Below are positions 44,234-53,146 of a stretch of 64,000 nucleotides of DNA, in pieces. Made by a program: the position numbers and the translations under genes. The notes under the pieces were generated by a model. It saw nothing but the letters and a program-made list of their open reading frames with translations, was not told the DNA's origin and made no database searches. Within the stretch, counting starts at the first letter, position 1. Every line of letters starts with the position of its first letter. This DNA comes from Sinosporangium album (GTDB taxonomy: Bacteria > Actinomycetota > Actinomycetes > Streptosporangiales > Streptosporangiaceae): contig NZ_FNCN01000006.1 of the NCBI RefSeq assembly GCF_900100605.1, positions 236,440-300,439 on the forward strand, written 5' to 3'.

Positions 44234-45511
44234 TCAGGCGGTGATGCGGTCGATGATGAGCGGCAGGGCGTCGGGGTCGCTCGCGGGCCCCACCTCGTAG
44301 GCCCCGTCCAGCGCTTCGAGCGCGCGCTCGAAGCGCTCGGTCTCATCGGCGTGCAACGTCATCAGCGGCTGCCCGGCGCGCACGATGTCGCCGAACCCGG
44401 CGTGCAGGGTCACGCCCGCGCCGAGCGACACGGGATCCTCCTTGCGCGCCCTCCCCGCGCCGAGCCGCCACGCCGCCAGGCCCACGCCGTACGCGTCGAG
44501 CCTGCGCAGCACGCCGGACGCCGGGGCGGTGATCTGGACGGTCTCGGCGGCGCTCGGCAGCACCGCGTCGGGGTCGCCCCCCTGGGCCGCGACCATGCGC
44601 CGCCAGGCGTCCATGGCCGAGCCGTCCATCAGGGCGTCCTCGGGGTCCTTGCCGTGCACCCCGGCCGTGTCCAGCATTTCGCGCGCCAGCCGTACGGTGA
44701 GCTCCACCACGTCGGCGGGGCCGCCTCCGGCGAGGACCTCGACGGCCTCGGCGACCTCCAGGGCGTTGCCGACCGCCCGGCCGAGGGGGCGGTCCATGGC
44801 CGTGAGCAGGGCGACGGTGGCGACGCCGGCGTCGGCGCCGAGGCCGACCATGGTGGCGGCGAGTTCGCGGGCGTCGTCCACGGTCTTCATGAACGCCCCA
44901 GAGCCGACCTTGACGTCCAGGACCAGCGCGCCCGTGCCCTCGGCGATCTTCTTGGACATGATGGAGGAGGCGATCAGCGGGATCGACTCGACGGTGCCGG
45001 TGACGTCGCGCAGGGCGTAGAGCTTCTTGTCGGCGGGGGCCAGGCCGCCGCCCGCCGCGCAGATGACCGCGCCCGCGCCGCGCAGCACCGCGAGCATCTC
45101 GTCGTTCGACAGCGACGCCCGCCACCCGGCGATGGACTCCAGCTTGTCGAGGGTGCCGCCGGTGTGGCCGAGGCCGCGCCCCGACAGCTGCGGCACGTAG
45201 GCGCCGCAGGCGGCGACGAGAGGGGCGAGCGGCAGTGTGATCTTGTCGCCGACGCCGCCGGTGGAGTGCTTGTCGGCGGTGGGCCGGTCGAGGGCGGACC
45301 AGTCCATGCGCTCACCGGAGCGGATCATCGCCGCGGTCCAGTCGGCGATCTCCCGGCGGTCCATGCCGTTGAGCAGGATCGCCATGGCCAGCGCCGACAT
45401 CTGCTCGTCGGCCACTCCCCCGGCGGTGTACGCGCCGATCACCCAGTCGATCTGCGCGGCCGACAGCGGCCGACCGTCGCGCTTGGTGGTGATGACCTCG
45501 ATGGCGTCCAA
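44234..45511 (-). CDS. deoA: Thymidine phosphorylase
   Basis: 425 residues. KHSTGGVGDKITLPLAPL is the phosphate-binding loop, GRGLGHTGGTLDKLESI the family signature, then LIASSIMSKKIAEG and DVKVGSGAF. It cleaves thymidine, uridine-type deoxynucleosides to base and deoxyribose-1-phosphate. Three nt separate it from the cdd stop, so it is co-transcribed. Confidence 0.95.
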   Translation of the reverse strand: MDAIEVITTKRDGRPLSAAQIDWVIGAYTAGGVADEQMSALAMAILLNGMDRREIADWTAAMIRSGERMDWSALDRPTADKHSTGGVGDKITLPLAPLVAACGAYVPQLSGRGLGHTGGTLDKLESIAGWRASLSNDEMLAVLRGAGAVICAAGGGLAPADKKLYALRDVTGTVESIPLIASSIMSKKIAEGTGALVLDVKVGSGAFMKTVDDARELAATMVGLGADAGVATVALLTAMDRPLGRAVGNALEVAEAVEVLAGGGPADVVELTVRLAREMLDTAGVHGKDPEDALMDGSAMDAWRRMVAAQGGDPDAVLPSAAETVQITAPASGVLRRLDAYGVGLAAWRLGAGRARKEDPVSLGAGVTLHAGFGDIVRAGQPLMTLHADETERFERALEALDGAYEVGPASDPDALPLIIDRITA

Positions 45512-45514
45512 CGT

Positions 45515-45916
45515 TCAGGCTCCCCTGGACAGATCTTCAGGCCCGAAGGCGAACGGCATGAGCGTGGCGAGCCGCCACGGCCCCTCCGGGGTCTCGACCA
45601 GCAGGTCGGCCCCGCCGTGCTCGTAGAGAAGCTGGCGGCAGCGCCCGCAGGGCATGAGCGGCTCGCCGTGCCCGTCCACACAGGTGAACGCCACGAGCCT
45701 GCCGCCGCCCGTGGCGTGGAGCGCGGACACCAGGCCGCACTCGGCACACAGGCCGAGGCCGTACGAAGCGTTCTCCACGTTGCACCCGGTCACGATACGC
45801 CCGTCGTCCACCAGGGCGGAGGCGCCGACGGGGAACTTGGAGTACGGCGCGTAGGCGTGGGTCATGGCCTCGGCCGCCGCGGCCCGCAGGGCGTCCCAGT
45901 CGATTGCTGCGGTCAT
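45515..45916 (-). CDS. cdd: Cytidine deaminase
   Basis: 133 residues, homotetrameric-type length. NVENASYGLGLCAECG carries the catalytic Glu-adjacent Zn Cys and PCGRCRQLL the other two Cys. It deaminates cytidine/deoxycytidine to uridine/deoxyuridine, feeding deoA. ATG overlaps the permease stop (ATGA). Confidence 0.95.
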   Translation of the reverse strand: MTAAIDWDALRAAAAEAMTHAYAPYSKFPVGASALVDDGRIVTGCNVENASYGLGLCAECGLVSALHATGGGRLVAFTCVDGHGEPLMPCGRCRQLLYEHGGADLLVETPEGPWRLATLMPFAFGPEDLSRGA

Positions 45917-47187
45917 TTCGCCTGCCCTTTGCGGTAGCGCACACCGTCGGCCGCGGGCGGGCGCAGCCGCTGCGAGGCCAACGCCAACACCAGCAGGGTG
46001 GTGAGGTGCGGAGTGAACGAGGTGAACTGCTCGGGCACGGTGTCGGTGACCGCGAAGACGGTGAACACCACGGCCGCGCTCACCGCCGTGATCACGGCGG
46101 CGCGGACACGCTGCTGCTTGACGAGCTGGTAGACGGCCACGGCCGCGAGGATCAGGGCCACGAACAGAAGCAGTGCGTGGACCGAGGTGCCGCCCTGCCG
46201 GAGTTGGAGGGCGTCGGTGTAGCCGAACAGCGTGGAGCCCGCGGCGAGGCCGCCCGGCCGCCAGTTGCCGAAGATCATCGCGGCCAGCCCGATGTAGCCG
46301 CGCCCGCCGGTCTGGCCCTCGCGGTAGATGCCGGCGGCCACGATCGACAGATACGCGCCTCCAAGGCCGGCGAGCGCGCCGGAGACGACGACGGCGAGGT
46401 ACTTGTAGGTGTAGACGTTGACGCCCAGCGACTCGGCGGCCACCGGCCGCTCGCCGCACGCGCGCAGCCGCAGGCCGAAGGCGGTCCTCCACAGCAGGAA
46501 GACGCTGAGCGGCACGAGCAGGATGGCGAGGATCGTGAACAGCGACACGTTCTGGGTGAGCCCCCGCAGCACTCCAGCGAGGTCGGAGACGAAGAACCAG
46601 CCGTTGCTCTCCACCTGGCGCAGCGGTTCGCCGATGCCGGGGAGGCTGATCCGGTCGATGCCGGGGATGCGCGGCGACTGGGTCTCGCCGCCGCCCCGCA
46701 TCGGGGCGAAGACGAGCTTGGAGAGATACTGCACGACGCCCATCGCCAGGATGTTGATGGCGACGCCGGAGATGATGTGGTCGACGCCGAACGTCACGGT
46801 GGCGACGGCGTGCAGCAGCCCGCCGAGCAGGCCGCCGACCGCCCCGGCGACCACTCCGGCCCACGGGTTGCCGGTGACGATCGCCCCCCAGGCGCCGAAC
46901 CACGTGCCGAAGATCATCATGCCTTCAAGGCCGATGTTCACCACGCCCGCCCGCTCGGCCCAGAGGCCGCCGAGTCCCGCCAGTCCGATCGGTACGGCAA
47001 GGCTCAGCGCGGCGCTCACCGTGCCGCCCGAGGCGATGTCGGTCGCGCCGGTGACGATCCGCACCAGGGACAGGAGCGCGAGGAACCCGGCGACCCCGAG
47101 GAGCACCACCGGCCAGGTGAGCTTGAATCCGCGGGCCGCGGGCGCGGTGCCGGTCGGCTGCCGGGCGGCGAGTCCGGTGGCCGTCAT
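45913..47187 (-). CDS. Nucleoside ABC transporter permease 2
   Basis: 424 residues, about nine hydrophobic segments, of the BPD_transp_2 type: WAERAGVVNIGLEGMMIFGTW, GVDHIISGVAINILA, RACGERPVAAESLGVNV and GRGYIGLAAMIFGNW. Pairs with the upstream permease. Homologues (NupP/NupQ type) import purine and pyrimidine nucleosides. ATGA overlaps on both sides show tight coupling. Confidence 0.92.
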   Translation of the reverse strand: MTATGLAARQPTGTAPAARGFKLTWPVVLLGVAGFLALLSLVRIVTGATDIASGGTVSAALSLAVPIGLAGLGGLWAERAGVVNIGLEGMMIFGTWFGAWGAIVTGNPWAGVVAGAVGGLLGGLLHAVATVTFGVDHIISGVAINILAMGVVQYLSKLVFAPMRGGGETQSPRIPGIDRISLPGIGEPLRQVESNGWFFVSDLAGVLRGLTQNVSLFTILAILLVPLSVFLLWRTAFGLRLRACGERPVAAESLGVNVYTYKYLAVVVSGALAGLGGAYLSIVAAGIYREGQTGGRGYIGLAAMIFGNWRPGGLAAGSTLFGYTDALQLRQGGTSVHALLLFVALILAAVAVYQLVKQQRVRAAVITAVSAAVVFTVFAVTDTVPEQFTSFTPHLTTLLVLALASQRLRPPAADGVRYRKGQAK

Positions 47188-48362
47188 CGGCTCACCGCCC
47201 CCTCCGGCGTCGCCGTACCGCCTGCGCCGCCGCTGCCGCCGGTGCCGCCGGTGAGCTCGCGGCTGACCCTGCGCTGCTCGGCCGCCATCCGGTATCGATG
47301 GACCAGTTCGTAGGCCACGATCACGGAGAGCACGATCGTGCCCTGCATGATGATCACGATCTCCTTGGGGATGCCTTCGAGGTCCAGGATGTTGGAGGAG
47401 TTGTCGAGGAAGCTCCACAGCAGCGCCCCGACGGCGATGCCGACCGGGTGGTTGCGCCCGAGGAGCGCGATGGCGATGCCGGTGAAGCCGAGGCCGGCGG
47501 GGAAGTCCAGGCTGTAGGAGTAGGACGCGCCGAGAAGCTGGGGCATGCCCACCATTCCGGCCACCGCGCCGGAGATCAGCATGGTGGCGAGCACCATCTT
47601 CTTGACGTTCACGCCGCTCGCCACGGCGGCCGACTCGGACCTGCCCGTGGCCCGCAGGTCGAAGCCGAAGACCGTGCGGGTGAGCAGCACGTGATAGGCG
47701 ATGCCCATCAGTATCGCCACCACGATGAACCCGAAGACCTTCACCGTGGTGCCGGGGATCAGGGCGAAGCCCGGGAAGTGCGCGGATTCGGGGATCGGCC
47801 TGGTGCCGATGTTGTTGCTGCCGGCCACGGGCACCGCCAGCAGCGCGGGCGTGAGCAGCCACGCGCCGACGCCCGTGGCGATGGCGTTGAGCATGATCGA
47901 GGAGATGACCTCGCTGACGCCGCGGGTGGCCTTGAGCAGGCCCACGATGCCCGCCCACAGGGCGCCGACCAGCACGCCGACCAGCACCACCACCACGATG
48001 AGCAGCGGTCCCGGGAGGGCCACCGTGCCGCCGACGGCCGCCGCGAGCAGCGCGGCCAACCGGTATTGCCCGTCCACGCCGATGTTGAACAGGTTCATCC
48101 GGAACCCGATCGCGACGGCGAGCCCTGCCAGGTAGTACGTCGTGGCGAAGTTCAGCGTCAGCACCAGCGAACGGGGCTGCACGCCGTACTCCGCCATCAG
48201 CGCGAACGTCGCGAACGGCGCGTTGCCGGTGATCAGCAGCACGACCGCGGTGATGACCGCGGCGAACAGGATCGCGAGCAGCGGCGCGGCGAGCGACAGC
48301 CAGCCGGTGAGCTTGACCCGGCCGGACACGCGGTCGAGGAAACCGCCGGCCGCCGGGCTCAT
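47184..48362 (-). CDS. Nucleoside ABC transporter permease 1
   Basis: 392 residues, multiple hydrophobic helices, with FRMNLFNIGVDGQYRLAAL, GVSEVISSIMLN, RATGRSESAAVASGVNV and GLGFTGIAIALLGRNHP, the BPD_transp_2 signatures. Its C-terminus has a Gly/Thr/Ala-rich tail. ATG overlaps the ATPase stop; its stop overlaps the second permease start. Confidence 0.92.
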   Translation of the reverse strand: MSPAAGGFLDRVSGRVKLTGWLSLAAPLLAILFAAVITAVVLLITGNAPFATFALMAEYGVQPRSLVLTLNFATTYYLAGLAVAIGFRMNLFNIGVDGQYRLAALLAAAVGGTVALPGPLLIVVVVLVGVLVGALWAGIVGLLKATRGVSEVISSIMLNAIATGVGAWLLTPALLAVPVAGSNNIGTRPIPESAHFPGFALIPGTTVKVFGFIVVAILMGIAYHVLLTRTVFGFDLRATGRSESAAVASGVNVKKMVLATMLISGAVAGMVGMPQLLGASYSYSLDFPAGLGFTGIAIALLGRNHPVGIAVGALLWSFLDNSSNILDLEGIPKEIVIIMQGTIVLSVIVAYELVHRYRMAAEQRRVSRELTGGTGGSGGAGGTATPEGAVSR

Positions 48363-49942
48363 GACTCCTCCCCCGCGCCGGTCATGGCGGAACCGAGCTG
48401 TTCGGGGGTGACGGCGCTCGGGTCGACATCGGCGACGATCCGGCCGCGCAGAATCACCTTGAGCGTGTCGGACAGCCCGATCAGTTCGTCGAGGTCGGCC
48501 GACACGAGCAGTACGGCGAGGCCGTCCGCGCGCGCCGCGCGCAGGTGATCCCAGATGGCGGCCTGCGCGCCCACGTCCACCCCGCGCGTGGGATGCGAGG
48601 CGATGAGCACGACGGGGTCGCCGCTCATCTCGCGCCCGACGATGAGTTTCTGCTGGTTGCCGCCGGACAGCGCGGCGGCGTCGACGTCGATGCCGGGGGT
48701 GCGCACGTCGTATTCGCGGGCGATGCGCTCGGTGTCCCCGCGGGCGCCCGCCCGGTCGATCCACGGCCCCTTGGCGTTGGGTCGCCGCGTCTGGTGGCCG
48801 AGGATGCGGTTCTCCCACAGCGGCGCTTCCAGCAGCAGCCCGTGGCGGTGCCGGTCTTCGGGGATGTAGCCGATGCCGCCTTCGCGGCGGCGCAGCGTGG
48901 ACCACGATGATATGTCGGCGTCGGCGAGGTGGATCGTGCCATCGGCGGGACGCATGCCCATGATGGCCTCCACGAGTTCGGCCTGGCCGTTGCCTTCGAC
49001 GCCGGCGATGCCGAGCACCTCACCCTTGTGGATGGTGAAGGCGACCTGGTCGACGGCGGCTCTGCCGTCGGGAGCGCGCACGGTGAGGCCCTCGACCGAG
49101 AGCGCGACCACGTCGGTGACGGTGGAGTCGCGGGTCTCGGGGCTCGGCAGTTCGCTGCCGACCATGAGTTCGGCGAGCTGACGTGCGGTGACGGCGCTCG
49201 GGTCGACCTCGGCGACGGTCTCCCCCCGCCGGATCACGGTGATCGCGTCGGCCACGGACAGGACCTCGTCGAGTTTGTGGGAGATGAAGATGATGGTGAG
49301 CCCCTGGCCGACGAGCACGCGGAGGTTGTCGAAGAGTTCCTCGACCTCCTGTGGCACGAGGACGGCGGTGGGTTCGTCGAGGATGAGGATGCGCGCTCCG
49401 CGGAAGAGCACCTTGAGGATCTCGACCCGCTGACGTGCGCCGACGCCGAGCTCCTCCACCAGCATGTCGGGTTCGATGCCGAGGCCGTAGGCGTCGGAGA
49501 TCTCTTTGATCTTCTTGCGGGCCGCCCTGAAGTCGATGGCGATGCCGCCCTTGCGGGGTTCGCTGCCGAGGACCACGTTCTCCAGCACGGTCAGGTTGTC
49601 GGCCAGCATGAAGTGCTGGTGAACCATGCCGATGCCGGCGGTGATCGCGCCTTCCGGCGAGCGGAACGCGACGGGATCGCCATTGATCTTGATGACGCCC
49701 TCGTCGGGGCGCTGCATGCCGTACAAGATCTTCATCAGGGTCGACTTGCCCGCGCCGTTCTCACCGACGATCGCGTGGACGTGACCTCGCCTGACCATCA
49801 GGCGGATGTCGCGGTTGGCGACCACCCCGGGAAACCTCTTGGTGATCCCCTCAAGCTCTACGGCGGGCTGCGCCACGACCTCTGTCGGAATGCTGATGGC
49901 GGCCTCCCTCATACGGTCGCCGAACGAACCGGTGTTTGACAC
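48359..49942 (-). CDS. Nucleoside ABC transporter ATPase (two-domain)
   Basis: 527 residues with two nucleotide-binding halves. First half: Walker A GENGAGKSTLMK, Walker B ILILDEPTAVL and a divergent signature GVGARQRVEILK. Second: GVEGNGQAEL in place of a Walker A (no GKS/T), LSGGNQQKLIVGRE signature and VLIASHPTRGVD. This asymmetry is typical of BMP/nucleoside-type and sugar-type dual ATPases. The start at GTG 49942 is uncertain; ATG 49912 is possible and neither has a clear ribosome site. Confidence 0.92.
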   Translation of the reverse strand: MSNTGSFGDRMREAAISIPTEVVAQPAVELEGITKRFPGVVANRDIRLMVRRGHVHAIVGENGAGKSTLMKILYGMQRPDEGVIKINGDPVAFRSPEGAITAGIGMVHQHFMLADNLTVLENVVLGSEPRKGGIAIDFRAARKKIKEISDAYGLGIEPDMLVEELGVGARQRVEILKVLFRGARILILDEPTAVLVPQEVEELFDNLRVLVGQGLTIIFISHKLDEVLSVADAITVIRRGETVAEVDPSAVTARQLAELMVGSELPSPETRDSTVTDVVALSVEGLTVRAPDGRAAVDQVAFTIHKGEVLGIAGVEGNGQAELVEAIMGMRPADGTIHLADADISSWSTLRRREGGIGYIPEDRHRHGLLLEAPLWENRILGHQTRRPNAKGPWIDRAGARGDTERIAREYDVRTPGIDVDAAALSGGNQQKLIVGREMSGDPVVLIASHPTRGVDVGAQAAIWDHLRAARADGLAVLLVSADLDELIGLSDTLKVILRGRIVADVDPSAVTPEQLGSAMTGAGEES

Positions 49943-49995
49943 TAGACCACGAAGGCTCGGCGACCATCGCGCCGAGCCCTCGGGATCAGCGCAGG

Positions 49996-51066
49996 TCAGG
50001 AGGTCGTCTCCGGCACCTTGATCTCGCCGCTGACGATCTTCTGCTTGTATTCCTCAAGCTTGTCCTTGATGTCGTCCACCTTTCCGCCGGTGACGGAGTA
50101 GTCGACACCCGCGACCTTCAGGTCGTAGACGGTCGTCCCGGGCTTCACGGTGCCCGCGGCGAAGCTCTTGAGGAAGTCGTAGACGGCGACGTCGAGCTTC
50201 TTGAGCATCGAGGTCATGACGACGTCCTTGACGGCCGCGTCGGCGGTCAGCGCCTGGTCGGCATCGACGCCGATGGCCTGCGCCTTGCCCGCCTTGGCCG
50301 CCTCGAAGACGCCGCTGCCCGAGCCGCCGGCGGCGTGGTAGACCACGTCGGCCCCGGCGTCGATCATGCCCTCGGCCACCGTCTTGCCCTTGGCCGGGTC
50401 GTTGAAGCCGGTGAACTCCGGCGGCTGGCTGAGGTACTTGCTCTGGATGGTGATGTCCTTGTTGACCGCCTTGGCGCCGGCGGCGAAGCCCGCCTCGAAC
50501 TTCTGGATCAGCGGCACCTGCACGCCGCCGACGAAGCCGACGTTGTTCTTCGTCGACTTCAGCGCGGCGGCGGCTCCGACGAGGAAGGAGCCCTCGTGCT
50601 CGGCGAAGACCAGGTTGGAGATGTTGGGGCCGGTCGCGGCGGCGTCGTCGACGATCGCGAACTTGACGTCGGGGAACTCCGCGGCGACCTTCTTCACCGG
50701 GCCGGAGTAGGCGAAGCCGACGGCCACGACCGGGTTGTAGCCGCTGGTCGCGAGCAGACGCAGCCGCTCCTCCTTCTGCGCCTCGGTCTCCCCGGGGCTC
50801 GCGGTCAGCTCACGGGGGTCGGGCAGCTTCAACTCCGACTTCGCCTTGTCGAGCCCCGCGGCGGCCGAGTCGTTGAACGACTGGTCACCCCGTCCGCCGA
50901 TGTCGTAAGCGAGTCCGACCTTCGCTCCTGTCGGCGCGGCGGCCGACGAGCCGCCCTCAGCCGGAGTCGCGGTGGTGCTGTCTCCCCCACACGCGGCCAC
51001 CCCGACGGTGACCATGGCACCCGCCAGCACGCCGGCGGCCATTCTGCCCACTCGATTGCGGAGCAA
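49996..51066 (-). CDS. BMP-family nucleoside-binding lipoprotein
   Basis: 356 residues from TTG 51066 with GGAAGGGAG 5 nt upstream. Lipobox VAAC (GVAACGGDS), then BMP domain: VGLAYDIGGRGDQSFND, NVGFVGGVQVPLIQKFEAGFAAG, ADVVYHAAGGSGSGVFEAA and IGVDADQ. It captures extracellular nucleosides for the two permeases and the ATPase downstream. It starts the operon that continues with cdd and deoA. Confidence 0.93.
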   Translation of the reverse strand: MLRNRVGRMAAGVLAGAMVTVGVAACGGDSTTATPAEGGSSAAAPTGAKVGLAYDIGGRGDQSFNDSAAAGLDKAKSELKLPDPRELTASPGETEAQKEERLRLLATSGYNPVVAVGFAYSGPVKKVAAEFPDVKFAIVDDAAATGPNISNLVFAEHEGSFLVGAAAALKSTKNNVGFVGGVQVPLIQKFEAGFAAGAKAVNKDITIQSKYLSQPPEFTGFNDPAKGKTVAEGMIDAGADVVYHAAGGSGSGVFEAAKAGKAQAIGVDADQALTADAAVKDVVMTSMLKKLDVAVYDFLKSFAAGTVKPGTTVYDLKVAGVDYSVTGGKVDDIKDKLEEYKQKIVSGEIKVPETTS

Positions 51067-51436
51067 GGTGACTCCCTTCCTGTCCCCGCGTCCAACTTGT
51101 GTACATGCATGGAGAGAGCGATGCACGGCAACTCTGGACGGAAGGTATGTGATTGACCTGCCATGGCCAAACCCAGGATGTAGTCCGCAACACGTCCGTT
51201 ATCCGGCGCACTCCTGCCCGTGACCAGGCGGGGAGATCAAGGCCGGGCCCGACGGGCCCGGCATGTGCGGCGACAAGCCGTACGGCACGAGCCCGCGAAC
51301 CGACTGCCACGGGAGGGGCGTGCATGGGACTCCTTGGTTGGCTAGTCAGAGTGTGACCAGCTTCACCACAAGGAAACGTCACAGGAGTTCACCAAAATCT
51401 CCACACTCCCCATGCCCGGGGCGGAAGACGGTGTGC
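51067..51436. other. Promoter region of the nucleoside operon
   Basis: 370 nt without a gene. It holds the minus-strand leader of the binding-protein gene (AT-richer, with repeated ATGCAT-like elements near 51100-51125). I see no purine riboswitch core and no clear operator. Confidence 0.4.
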
Positions 51437-52684
51437 TCAGACCCTGCCCAGCTCGCTCAACTGCTCGGTGAGGCCGTCGACGCTCGGCCTGCCGCCCTCC
51501 CACAGCGCGGTCAGCGCCGTGGCGGCCATGAAACGCACGCCCATGCCGATGCAGCTCTCGTCGACGTCGAACGTGCCCTGGTGGATGTCGGTCTGGAGCG
51601 GGGAACCCGGTCTGCGGGTGCCGAGTCTGGCGAAGGCGCCCGGAATGGATTCGAGATACCACCCGAAGTCCTCACCGCCGAGGCTCTGCTGGGTGGGCAC
51701 CACGGCCTGGGCGCCGAGCACGCGCTCGGCCGCCTCGGCGAGCATCTGCACGCTCTCCTCGTCGTTGACGACGGGGGGAACGCCGCGCGCGTAGTCCATT
51801 TTGGCCTCGATGCCGTACGCGCCCGCCACGGAGTCGAGCAGCGTCTGGATCAGCTCCGGGGCCGCGTGCCACGCCTCCTCGTCCAGGCAGCGCACGGTGC
51901 CCTCGGCGACGCCGCCGTCGGGGATCGCGTTGGCCACCGAACCGGCCTCGACCCGGCCCCACACCAGGCTGAGCGAGGAGCGGGGGTCGACCCGGCGGGA
52001 CAGGCCCGCGGGCACCTCGGTGACGATCTTGGCGAGGGCGAAGACCAGGTCGGCGGTCAGGTGGGGCCGCGCGGTGTGGCCGCCGGGGCCGCTGACGTGG
52101 ATGGCGACCTTGTCGCACGCGGAGGTGATCGGCCCGGCCTTGAGCCCGACCTGCCCGACCTCGACCCTCGGGTCGCAGTGAAGGCCGAAGATCCGGTCGA
52201 CGCCGCTGATGCCGCCGCAGGCCAGCACCTCACGCGCGCCGCCGGGCAGCTCCTCGGCCGGCTGGAAGATGAGACGGACCCTGCCGGGCAGCAGCCCCTC
52301 GGCGGCCTGGCCCGCGAGGAACAGGCCCGTGCCCAGCAGGATGGCGGTGTGCACGTCGTGCCCGCAGGCGTGGCACACGCCGGGGACGGTCGAGGCGTAG
52401 GGGACGTCCTTCTCATCCGGCAGCGCCAGGGCGTCGATGTCGGCGCGGAGGGCCACCGTCGGCCCGTCGCCGCTGCCGATGTCGCAGATGACGCCCGTGC
52501 CCCTCGGCATCACCACGGGGGCGAGCCCGGCCTCGGCGAGCCTGTCGACGATGCGCTGAGTCGTGCGGTATTCCGCGAAGGCCAGCTCCGGATGCATGTG
52601 GATGTCACGGCGAAAGCCGACCAGAGCCCGTTCGGTCCCGGCCAGGAACGCGTCAAGCTCCCCCCGTAGGTCACGTCCCCGCAT
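51437..52684 (-). CDS. M20D amidohydrolase
   Basis: 415 residues from ATG 52684 (GGGAAGGG, 5 nt spacing). Metal motif HACGHDVH, catalytic IFQPAEE, then GGHTARPH and a late GGEDFGWYL, as in M20D aminoacylase/hippurate and IAA-amino acid hydrolases. It should remove an acyl or amino acid group from an amide; the substrate is open. It follows the nucleoside-operon promoter region tail to tail, not in that operon. Confidence 0.9.
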   Translation of the reverse strand: MRGRDLRGELDAFLAGTERALVGFRRDIHMHPELAFAEYRTTQRIVDRLAEAGLAPVVMPRGTGVICDIGSGDGPTVALRADIDALALPDEKDVPYASTVPGVCHACGHDVHTAILLGTGLFLAGQAAEGLLPGRVRLIFQPAEELPGGAREVLACGGISGVDRIFGLHCDPRVEVGQVGLKAGPITSACDKVAIHVSGPGGHTARPHLTADLVFALAKIVTEVPAGLSRRVDPRSSLSLVWGRVEAGSVANAIPDGGVAEGTVRCLDEEAWHAAPELIQTLLDSVAGAYGIEAKMDYARGVPPVVNDEESVQMLAEAAERVLGAQAVVPTQQSLGGEDFGWYLESIPGAFARLGTRRPGSPLQTDIHQGTFDVDESCIGMGVRFMAATALTALWEGGRPSVDGLTEQLSELGRV

Positions 52685-53146
52685 TGTTACCCTTCCCATC
52701 TGAGATCGCCATCGCGAAGAGACACGGCGGGAAGGCCGTGTGCGCGTTGACGAATGATTCGACTGTATCCCGCTCACGCCTGGTCACGTGAGTAACCGCA
52801 CCAAATGTTGGGATGCAGCATGCCGCTGACCAGGCCTTCACGTGGGCGAACATCACCGGTGGCCACGCAGATGATCCACCAACCATCCGGAGACACCATG
52901 CCTCCGTAGTCACAGGGGGTCATGTGAGAGATGACCCCTCTAATCCGGCTTCGCCGGATTCGCGTATTAGGCCCACTCCACAGCGTGACAGGCGACCGGA
53001 CAATCCCGGACAAACATCCTCCCACTCTGTCCCGCCGATCTTTTCGGCAAACATCGACTAGCCATGCAAATGCCGTAACCCCCGGTGCCACTCATCGCAC
53101 CCCCTCGACTCATGCCACCAGGACAAATGCATGTTTCACTGCCCTT
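52685..53146. other. Intergenic region
   Basis: About 460 nt between divergent genes, lower in GC, with promoters for both. A long plus-strand frame extends from 52931 but lacks a coding bias before 53147. No hairpin or operator stands out. Confidence 0.4.

Noticed and set aside
45904..47313. 469-residue plus-strand frame
   Set aside because: Shadow of the permease genes.
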